Assembly: GCA_902792555.1 (NCBI GenBank) | Contig: CADAZW010000048.1 | Coordinates: forward strand, 1-36,344 | Reading direction: 5' to 3' | DNA: 36,344 bases | Source of the DNA: an uncultured Bacteroidales bacterium | GTDB lineage: Bacteria; Bacteroidota; Bacteroidia; Bacteroidales; Bacteroidaceae | In this document: positions 15,401-21,336 of the stretch, piece by piece | Layout: each line of letters starts with the position of its first letter | Numbering within the stretch: position 1 is the first letter of the stretch | Position numbers and translations under genes: made by a program | Notes under the pieces: model-generated | What the model was told of the DNA's origin: nothing | What the model saw: only the letters and a program-made list of their open reading frames with translations | The model's database searches: none

Positions 15401-16288
15401 TTAACTAATAGTGGCAAATTGCCACAAGCCATCAGCCGTCGGCTGGGAAACAGGCGTAAGAGGCAGTCTTAGCACGTTATCACACATACCCTTGGCGGCC
15501 AGCAGTGCCTTGATGCCTGCCGGGTTGCCTTCGGCAAAGACAAGGCGATAGAGTTCCTGCAACTTGTCATTAGTCTCGGCGGCCTTAACGGCATCGCCCT
15601 CCAGAGAATCTCTCACCATACCGGCAAAAGTATGCGGAATGGCATTGCCGACCACCGATATTACCCCACAGGCTCCATGTGCCAACAGCTCACAGGTAAG
15701 CGAGTCGTCGCCACTCAGCACTCCGAATCCCTCAGGGGCATTGTCGGCAATCATCTCTATCTGTGCTATGCTGCCACTGGCCTCCTTCACGGCCACAATA
15801 TTGTCATAGTCGCGAGCCAGCCTCAGAGTAGTGGCAGCCTGCATATTCACCCCTGTACGGCCAGGCACATTATAAAGCACCACAGGCAAATCGCCGGCCG
15901 CCTCAGCAACACGACCGAAATGCTCATACATACCCTGCTGTGAAGGCTTGTTATAATAAGGTACCACCGAGAGTATGCCGTTCACTCCGCTGAAGTCAAA
16001 TTTGCCTATCTCCCTACACAGCGCCATCGTGTCGTTGCCACCCATACCCAAGAGCACAGGCACACGCCCCCTGGCAGTGTCGACAACGGCATCCTTCACT
16101 GCAATTCGCTCATCCAGACTGAGACATGGAGTTTCTGCCGTGCTGCCCAGCACACAGAGGAAGTCTGTTCCTCCGTCTATCTGATAGTCAACCAGGCCAG
16201 CCAGCGCATCAAAGTCAATGCTTCCGTCTGCACAGAAAGGCGTTATCAGCGCAACGCCAAGTCCCTTGAATATGTTATTCATACCCAT
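15401..16288 (-). CDS. dapA: 4-hydroxy-tetrahydrodipicolinate synthase
   Basis: DapA condenses pyruvate with aspartate semialdehyde in lysine and diaminopimelate synthesis. The 295-residue TIM barrel shows the Schiff-base lysine K168 (VAVKEASGS), catalytic Y139 (VLYNVPGRTG) and the N-terminal GST-AET motif (LGSTAETPCL). Start is ATG 16288 or ATG 16282 (MGMNNIF); the second fits the family equally well. It has its own promoter box and appears monocistronic. Confidence 0.95.
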   Translation of the reverse strand: MGMNNIFKGLGVALITPFCADGSIDFDALAGLVDYQIDGGTDFLCVLGSTAETPCLSLDERIAVKDAVVDTARGRVPVLLGMGGNDTMALCREIGKFDFSGVNGILSVVPYYNKPSQQGMYEHFGRVAEAAGDLPVVLYNVPGRTGVNMQAATTLRLARDYDNIVAVKEASGSIAQIEMIADNAPEGFGVLSGDDSLTCELLAHGACGVISVVGNAIPHTFAGMVRDSLEGDAVKAAETNDKLQELYRLVFAEGNPAGIKALLAAKGMCDNVLRLPLTPVSQPTADGLWQFATIS

Positions 16289-16303
16289 GCATTTTAAAAC
16301 ACT

Positions 16304-16312
16304 GCAAAGTTA
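16304..16312 (-). promoter_or_regulatory. -7 promoter box of dapA
   Basis: Minus-strand TAACTTTGC lies 15 bases before the ATG, giving a very short leader. A TTTG lies upstream but only 16 bases away. Confidence 0.55.
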
Positions 16313-16413
16313 CACACTTTCCGTGAAACAAAAAAGCACGGGCGCAAATTTAATCACACACCGGCTTTCAGAAAAGAGGAATCGGCCGTTTTTTTAGGCA
16401 ATGATATAAAGTC

Positions 16414-16449
16414 ACTATAGTTTCTATAGTTCTTATAGTTCCTATAGTT
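16414..16449. repeat. Period-9 microrepeat
   Basis: Four 9-base units ending ATAGTT (ACTATAGTT, TCTATAGTT, CTTATAGTT, CCTATAGTT) are followed by a decayed fifth. A related CTATAG/TATAGTT stretch occurs at 32,848-32,877. The gap 16289-16487 holds nothing else recognisable. Confidence 0.75.
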
Positions 16450-16487
16450 ACTATATATGAAAATTGCAACTTCCCTTTCGTTTTCGT

Positions 16488-16976
16488 TTAGTTTGGGGAT
16501 TTCTCCAGGTATCGTCCAAATATACGGCTCGCCTCACCCACTATCTCCCGGCATGGGCGTTTGCGGTAATATTCCGGTGTGCGCTCCTCAGGCTGATGTG
16601 TGCCCTCGGGCTTATCAAGTCCCAGCAATTCGCCGCATGTGATCGAGCCCATAGCCTGGCGGAAGTCGGCTGCCAGCTGCTGCACGACCTTATAATTGGC
16701 TGCCTTGCCGTTGCGGTCAGTGGGATCGACGGTACCCGTTTCCAGTCCGGCGAGCATAAATATTCCGCTGGCTGCTCCGCACGTAAGCCTCATGCGGCCT
16801 ATGCCACCGCCAAAGCTGCTGCTGATGCGCAGGGCCGTATCCATATCGAGGCCGTAGCGGTCGGCCCACGCCCCCACAACCGACTGTGCACAGTTGTATC
16901 CCTGGCTAAAAAGCTGCATTGCGGCCTCTGCACGCTGCTCAATATCGACTGTCTGTTTTTCTTCTGAAGTTTTCAT
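16488..16976 (-). CDS. C_GCAxxG_C_C family protein
   Basis: The 162-residue cytoplasmic protein shows the family's spaced cysteines: C29 (GYNCAQSV), C66 in CGAASG (the GCAxxG-type motif, preceded by FGGGIGRM), C114 (SITCGELLG) and C142 (RPCREIV). The family is presumed to be redox-active or metal-binding, with no established reaction. Length and cysteine order are typical. It lies 35 bases downstream of the lipoprotein gene on the same strand. Confidence 0.88.
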   Translation of the reverse strand: MKTSEEKQTVDIEQRAEAAMQLFSQGYNCAQSVVGAWADRYGLDMDTALRISSSFGGGIGRMRLTCGAASGIFMLAGLETGTVDPTDRNGKAANYKVVQQLAADFRQAMGSITCGELLGLDKPEGTHQPEERTPEYYRKRPCREIVGEASRIFGRYLEKSPN

Positions 16977-17011
16977 CGTTAAGAATATAAAAGTAGCAAA
17001 GCCCTACACAG

Positions 17012-17377
17012 CTAAAGCTGCCAAGGACATTCAAAGTTCATCATTCTCAAACTGCATGGAAAGGCACTCCTTGCCATCGCTGAGAGCCAGATAGACATAT
17101 CGGCGCGCAGCTGTTTCTTGCCGTAGCGGATGGCCTCCGCAGTATAGAGAGCGTCGTCCATGGTATGATAATATACCAGGGTATTTGTGCGGCGGTCATA
17201 GTGGAGAGAATCGAGCACCACCCCACGGGTGATATTGCGAGGCATACGCCGCCACTCCTTTCTGACCATTTCGGCACATTGCTCCTCAATACTGGCCCGA
17301 TGGCATGCCGCAACCGTCAGCAAGAATAAAAGAACGCTAAAGGATATTAATGCTTTCTTTACAGTATTTTTTTTCAT
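17012..17377 (-). CDS. Small lipoprotein, probably frameshifted near its C-terminus
   Basis: The 121-residue frame starts MKKNTVKKALISF with a type II signal peptide (LTVAAC, Cys at about residue 24). A longer upstream frame exists but lacks a signal-peptide start. The first 95 residues look like a short Bacteroidales lipoprotein (LDSLHYDRRTNTLVYYHTMD). From about 17,108 downward a different frame is the protein-like one: it reads ARRYVYLALSDGKECLSM and stops at 17031-17033, with the FRYVY...GK...F pattern typical for the end of such proteins. The present frame ends in an unconvincing FECPWQL. One missing base near 17,105-17,115 would explain this. Function unknown. Confidence 0.65.
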   Translation of the reverse strand: MKKNTVKKALISFSVLLFLLTVAACHRASIEEQCAEMVRKEWRRMPRNITRGVVLDSLHYDRRTNTLVYYHTMDDALYTAEAIRYGKKQLRADMSIWLSAMARSAFPCSLRMMNFECPWQL

Positions 17378-17414
17378 TGCACCATAAAAGAGTTTGCTGA
17401 TTACATTTTTCCTG

Positions 17415-17954
17415 TTACCCAAACATAGCATGCCACTCACGGAACTTTTCCACTCCCCGCTCGCCATAACGCTGAAGGCCGGTGCAAACCTGCTCGAAGG
17501 TCAGCACCTGATCGGGGCGCGACTTTGAGTAGAACTTGTCGGCATAGCATACCAGCTGCTCCTCCAAGGTCTCAGGCAGATAGTCACGCGGCTCTACGCT
17601 GAGTCCGCGCTCCAGTATGGTCTGAGCCGTAAGGCCTGTGCCCGTATGGCGCTCACATATGCGGGCCTCAGCCTCACAGCCGAGCTCGCGCAGCAGCCGA
17701 GCGCCTATGAAGCCATGCATCAGGTAGTGCTCCGTACCATGGCAGTGGATGCTGGGTGCACGCGTCTGAAACACCCCAAGGTCATGAAGCAGCGCTCCCC
17801 GCAGCAGCAGATGTCTGTCTATGGGCAGCTCCCGATGAGCGGCAGCGCAGCGCAGCGCCCTATCGGCCACCTGCCAGCTATGGTGCAGCAGCAGCCGGCG
17901 CAGCTCATCGAAGTGGGGATAATATCTGTCGATAACGGCCAGTGGACTCATCAT
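17415..17954 (-). CDS. HD-domain phosphohydrolase
   Basis: The 179-residue protein has the HD metal-site residues in order: H25 (HHSWQVAD), H57-D58 (LLHDLG), H80 (LMHGFIGA), H103 (ERHTGTGL) and D139 (CYADKF). HD proteins hydrolyse phosphate esters or nucleotides; the substrate here is not known. Its start (ATGATG at 17954) lies inside the last 50 bases of the C10 peptidase gene, so the two are probably translationally coupled. Confidence 0.85.
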   Translation of the reverse strand: MMSPLAVIDRYYPHFDELRRLLLHHSWQVADRALRCAAAHRELPIDRHLLLRGALLHDLGVFQTRAPSIHCHGTEHYLMHGFIGARLLRELGCEAEARICERHTGTGLTAQTILERGLSVEPRDYLPETLEEQLVCYADKFYSKSRPDQVLTFEQVCTGLQRYGERGVEKFREWHAMFG

Positions 17955-19563
17955 ATTCTATCGTTATGCGATGGTTGAGGCGATAGCTGAACGGCTCCCG
18001 GCTCCGGGCTCCCGGCTCTTGGCTCTCAACGCCCCTGACAGCGGTGTAGACCGGTGTATGAAAATCCACCAGCATGGCCGGCTGCCACGGATTGCGCACC
18101 ACAAAGGTGTAATCAGTGTCGGGCTTAAGATGACCGAAAGTTACGCGGTCGGCTGTCCTGCCCTGCGGCGGCAGGTTGAGCACCGTGTAATGGCGCAGGT
18201 CAGTCTCCTCCTCGGTGTAGGAGCCCTCAAAGACGCTATAGGTGACCATACGGCCCGACCAATAGAGGGAAGAGGTGTTCTCTATGCTGAGCACGAACGA
18301 TGCCGAGGTAGCCGTCAGCGAGGAGTCGGCGAGAGCATAGACCAACCTTGGTTGCGAGGCACGGCTCACCTCCAGGCTGGAGTAAGGCAAATAGATACTG
18401 TCTGCCGTGGCCACGCCCAGCAGGCGCGGACCGTCGGCGGAAAAGCGCACATAGGCCTGGAGCACCGTGTCGGCACCCGCCTCCACCATAGCGTCAACCA
18501 CACCAAGATAGTCCGTGTCAACAGGACGGTTCAGCGAGTCAACCTCAGTGTATGTGAACAGCTCCACGGGAGCGAAGATGTCATCAACCGACACATTTCG
18601 CACCCTTACCGTGGCAACAGTATACATGTTGGTGTCGGGCGGACGGTTGAAGCCTACCGACTCCACCTCCACACGATGCTGGGCAGCCAGGGTGTCACCC
18701 GTGACATACTCCACGCTGTCGGGGCAGAGAAAGAGAGCCTCCTGCATGTGATTGTACCCCTCAGCCACTCCCTCGGGGGTAGGCTCCAGCGGGTGCTCAT
18801 TGTTGTTGAGCACACTGAGGTCAAACCATCCGTCATTAATGCCGTCGAACCCCCACGTTGCATGAAACCTGCCCTTCGCATCCACTCCGTCTATCACGAA
18901 AGCATGACCGCTGCCGGAAGTGTTATAGCCCGCATAGACCACCGGACGGCCCGCCGCCAGCTCACGCAGCAGCAGGTATATCCAGCGCTGAAGCGAATAG
19001 TCATAGCTGCACAGATAGCGCACATAGCCATAGCCGAAGGCACGCCTCAACGGCTCCACCAGACGCTCCACCTGAGCACCCGACGAGCCTACAGCCCAGT
19101 TCATCCTGCACGCCACGCCCAGATAGTAGGACAGATCGGCCACCGCAGCAGCCTCCTCACTGGAGTAGAGGCCGTCATCATAGGAGTCAAGGATATTGTC
19201 AAAATCCAATTCCGTGCCAGCCGGAATGGAGGCAATCTCACCGTTGTTGCGCGACGGAAAGCCCGCTATCGAGTCAAGCAGCACATCGGGATAGCCATAG
19301 TGTGACACCACCTGCTCAGCCGACGTCGCCACGCAGCCCACCAGGCAGCGCTCCTGCGATACGACACCGTCATCATATATATAATAAGGACACGCGCCAT
19401 TGAAAGGGGCACCCTGAGAGCGCACAGACCGCACAATAGGCTCAATAGGCAGCTCTATGCCCGCCTGGCGCGACACCTGCACGACGAGGCCTGTGCCCAG
19501 AGTCTGACCGGCGACACCGGCGAACGCGAAAAAAGCTAATATCTGAAAAATCAGCCGTCTCAC
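17905..19563 (-). CDS. Secreted C10 (streptopain-like) cysteine peptidase
   Basis: Catalytic residues of family C10 are visible: Cys in RCLVGCVATSAEQVVSHYGYP (about residue 77) and His in SGSGHAFVIDGV (about 220), with a following WGFDGINDGWF where most members have WGW. A signal peptide (VRRLIFQILAFFAFAGVAG) is followed almost directly by the peptidase domain, so the usual propeptide is absent. About 290 residues after the catalytic domain form beta-rich, probably Ig-like domains. The frame is open to a TTG at 19602, but a -7 box lies inside that stretch; GTG 19563 is chosen because it begins the signal peptide. No type IX sorting domain is evident. Confidence 0.85.
   Translation of the reverse strand: MRRLIFQILAFFAFAGVAGQTLGTGLVVQVSRQAGIELPIEPIVRSVRSQGAPFNGACPYYIYDDGVVSQERCLVGCVATSAEQVVSHYGYPDVLLDSIAGFPSRNNGEIASIPAGTELDFDNILDSYDDGLYSSEEAAAVADLSYYLGVACRMNWAVGSSGAQVERLVEPLRRAFGYGYVRYLCSYDYSLQRWIYLLLRELAAGRPVVYAGYNTSGSGHAFVIDGVDAKGRFHATWGFDGINDGWFDLSVLNNNEHPLEPTPEGVAEGYNHMQEALFLCPDSVEYVTGDTLAAQHRVEVESVGFNRPPDTNMYTVATVRVRNVSVDDIFAPVELFTYTEVDSLNRPVDTDYLGVVDAMVEAGADTVLQAYVRFSADGPRLLGVATADSIYLPYSSLEVSRASQPRLVYALADSSLTATSASFVLSIENTSSLYWSGRMVTYSVFEGSYTEEETDLRHYTVLNLPPQGRTADRVTFGHLKPDTDYTFVVRNPWQPAMLVDFHTPVYTAVRGVESQEPGARSREPFSYRLNHRITIEYDESTGRYRQILSPLR
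17993..18027. repeat. Period-7 repeat inside the C10 peptidase gene
   Basis: Five heptamers lie within the coding sequence near the C-terminus (GGCTCCC, GGCTCCG, GGCTCCC, GGCTCTT, GGCTCTC). They encode about VESQEPGARSREP. The frame stays open. Confidence 0.85.
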
Positions 19564-19568
19564 AGATG

Positions 19569-19576
19569 CGAAGTTA
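19569..19576 (-). promoter_or_regulatory. -7-like box abutting the C10 peptidase start
   Basis: Minus-strand TAACTTCG (one mismatch to TAnnTTTG) ends 5 bases before GTG 19563. The predicted transcription start would coincide with the start codon. Confidence 0.4.
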
Positions 19577-19627
19577 CAACTTTTCGCACAAATCACACCC
19601 AAACAGAAATATTTTTCTCGAAATACC

Positions 19628-19658
19628 TTGGCAGTTTCGCAAGAATGTGCTACTTTTG
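19628..19658 (+). promoter_or_regulatory. Promoter of tRNA-Lys
   Basis: TTG (19628-19630), a 20-base spacer and TACTTTTG (19651-19658) fit the Bacteroidota promoter consensus closely. Transcription should start near 19,662, giving a leader of about 65 bases that contains heptamer repeats. Confidence 0.75.
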
Positions 19659-19692
19659 CACCGCATTTGAGAAAAACCTCCGCCTCTCTGAC

Positions 19693-19720
19693 GGTTAGCG
19701 GTTAGAGATTAGAGGTTAGC
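19693..19720. repeat. Period-7 repeat in the tRNA-Lys leader
   Basis: Four heptamers: GGTTAGC, GGTTAGA, GATTAGA, GGTTAGC. They sit between the promoter and the mature tRNA 5' end. Confidence 0.85.
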
Positions 19721-19727
19721 GCAAAAC

Positions 19728-19803
<76 letters not shown>

Positions 19804-19813
19804 CATAGCCTTG

Positions 19814-19846
19814 AAGACTTCTTCCCGCAACGAAGAAGTCTTTTTT
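19814..19846 (+). terminator. Rho-independent terminator of tRNA-Lys
   Basis: An 11-bp perfect stem (AAGACTTCTTC with GAAGAAGTCTT), a 7-base loop and a T run at 19841-19846, starting 11 bases after the tRNA. Confidence 0.9.
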
Positions 19847-19966
19847 GGTGACAATTCTCGGTGAAGGAATGCCAGGGATAAATCCCCCCTGATGAAATGC
19901 AATATCCTTGATACTCCCATATAGGAGTTGAGAGGGCCTAGGGAGATAAGAAGGAATCTCCTCCTC

Positions 19967-19994
19967 GCTAACCGCCAACCCATAACCGCTAAAC
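19967..19994. repeat. Period-7 repeat before the 19999 gene
   Basis: Four heptamers (GCTAACC, GCCAACC, CATAACC, GCTAAAC) end four bases before the ATG at 19999, where a ribosome-binding site would normally be. Confidence 0.8.
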
Positions 19995-19998
19995 CTAT

Positions 19999-20220
19999 AT
20001 GACTCGTTTATTATCCAAGGCACTTGTTATAGTGCTGCTATTAGGTCTGCCCGCCCAGGGTGCGGCAGACAAGATTGCGCCGCGCTGTAAGGCAGTAACC
20101 AAAAAGGGCAAGAGATGCCCCAGGGCAGCCAAGAGTAAAGGCTATTGCTCCAAGCATTATATGATGAAGTTCCCTGACAGAGCGATGGATAAGTTTGACA
20201 AGACGCTAGATAAGCTATAG
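19999..20220 (+). CDS. Small exported Cys/His (DUF5763-like) protein
   Basis: The 73-residue protein starts MTRLLSKALVIVLLLGLPAQGAA, a clear signal peptide. A compact C-x9-C-x9-C-x2-H motif follows (C30, C40, C50, H53; KAVTKKGKRC and KGYCSKHY). This C-x-A-x-T-x-x-G-x-x-C...C-x-x-H pattern is that of a small presumed zinc-binding domain common in phage and mobile-element proteins. A signal peptide in front of it is unusual. The C-terminal tail is charged. It lies just downstream of tRNA-Lys and overlaps the convergent HU-like remnant by 6 bases. Confidence 0.7.
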   Translation: MTRLLSKALVIVLLLGLPAQGAADKIAPRCKAVTKKGKRCPRAAKSKGYCSKHYMMKFPDRAMDKFDKTLDKL

Positions 20221-20472
20221 CACGATGATGTTCTGGAACTGAGCCAACTTGGCTGCCACGGTCACCTTGGGCGTGGGCGTGTAGCGCACCCTCACGTTGT
20301 AGATACCGTCGACAAGCTTCTGCAGAAACTCGCGCATCTGCTTCTTCTCCTCATCGGTCTCGACCTTGGCAGGGCGAGTGTCAGGGATAAGCTTGCCGTT
20401 GCAGCTGAGGCTGAAGGTTCCAAGACGGGGCACGACGATGGTGTGGCCGTTGAGGAGGAATGTGGTAACCAC
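20215..20472 (-). pseudogene. HU-like DNA-binding protein, 5'-truncated
   Basis: The frame (85 residues from a GTG; open back to about 20,500) matches the second half of Bacteroidales HU/IHF-like (HU-HIG) proteins: TTFLLNGHTIVVPRLGTFSL is the beta-arm entry and VRVRYTPTPKVTVAAKL the C-terminal strand and helix. The N-terminal helical half is missing. The open frame begins at a stop and runs into 8-base repeats (GGTTAAAA, GATTAAAA) at 20501-20531. It is most likely a remnant, although translation from GTG 20472 cannot be excluded. Confidence 0.6.
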
Positions 20473-20612
20473 CTTGCTTAATAAGTCCCATGGTTTTTAA
20501 GGTTAAAAGGTTAAAAGATTAAAAGATTAAAGGTTAACAATTCTCGGTTGAGGAAAGTTGAAGAATTGAAGAATTGAAAAATGGAAGTCGCCTCTGGACT
20601 TGGCTTAACTAT

Positions 20613-20712
20613 GCCGCTTCGCTCTCAGACTCTCTTTTGTCAGCCCGGCTTCGCCGACCACTGACAGAGCCTTCGCGATGCCTGCGGCATTCAACTATCA
20701 ACTATCAACTAT
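20613..20712. repeat. Structured repeat element, copy A
   Basis: It begins GCCGCTTCGCTCTCAGAC, shared with copy B at 27,490. Hairpin 1 pairs TGTCAG (20638-20643) with CTGACA (20661-20666), with an inner CGGC (20646-20649)/GCCG (20653-20656). Then CTTCGCGATG leads into hairpin 2, ATGCC (20678-20682) with GGCAT (20686-20690). Three CAACTAT heptamers follow (20692-20712). The gap 20473-20751 holds this element, 8-base repeats at its left and a promoter at its right. Confidence 0.85.
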
Positions 20713-20736
20713 CTTCGTGCTCTCGCGAAAAGCAAT

Positions 20737-20768
20737 GCAAAGTTAACACTTTTATGTTAAATACGCAA
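20737..20768 (-). promoter_or_regulatory. Minus-strand promoter reading into the structured repeat
   Basis: TTG (20768-20766), a 20-base spacer and TAACTTTGC (20745-20737) fit the consensus very well. The transcript would run through the structured element toward the HU-like remnant with a leader of about 260 bases. It may be the original promoter of that gene or drive a non-coding RNA. Confidence 0.6.
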
Positions 20769-21144
20769 GACTTTTAACATGGTTTAATACAAAGAAAAAT
20801 TGTTGCTGTCCGTAGCGTGCTTGCAGAAGAAAAAATGAAAGCCTTCCCTCCTTCAGCTTCGACGAGAGGATCAGCACGTGGAGTCCGCTCTCGTTGATTA
20901 AGATGACGTTACGTCGCTGACCTGACAGAACGATTCGTTCACTCAGCTTGTCCTCTTCATCCACATAGTCGCGTAGCGCCTTGGCTGGGTTCTTGTACCA
21001 CAGTGACTTGGCCACGTCCTTGCCCACGAAAAAGGTCTCGCCCCTCTCGTTGGTCATCGTGCGGACAGTGCCACCTTCATCCTCTCGCTCATCACTCCGA
21101 AGGAAAGCAAAGCCGACTGACTCCCAACGACGCAGAGCCAGCAC
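20752..21144 (-). pseudogene. Bro-N antirepressor remnant
   Basis: Residues about 30-95 match the Bro-N domain of phage antirepressors (TFFVGKDVAKSLWYKNPAKA, DYVDEEDKLSERI, VILINESGLHVLILSSKL). After SSKLKEG the frame becomes Phe-rich and atypical; a neighbouring frame reads GKAF as expected, so a frameshift lies near 20,845. The C-terminal antirepressor domain is absent. It is a decayed phage or integrated-element gene beside tRNA-Lys. Confidence 0.75.
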
Positions 21145-21252
21145 TACGACAAATCATAGCCCGCAGCATGTCCATAAATCAAATTTGTAATTGTAAATAA
21201 ATGTAGAAATGGTAGCACTAAAAAATAGTCTATTTAGAAAAACCTTTTAATT

Positions 21253-21336
21253 GCGCAGAGGTTGTCAGTTTCGGAGCGATTAGATTTGTCTTCGACGGAC
21301 TCAGTATAGACTTCGGCGCAATTAAGGGGGAGTGTT
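21253..21336 (+). repeat. 21-nt tandem repeat, locus 2 (four units)
   Basis: Units start at 21253, 21274, 21295 and 21316. The first (GCGCAGAGGTTGTCAGTTTCG without its last base) matches unit 4 of locus 1. The second carries GCGATTAGATTTG. The others are diverged. The array ends on the stop codon of addB (21336). The gap 21145-21335 holds nothing else recognisable apart from an ATTGTAAAT stretch near 21,188. Confidence 0.85.

Noticed and set aside
17905-19563. Type IX secretion cargo
   Set aside because: The C-terminus shows no recognisable sorting domain.
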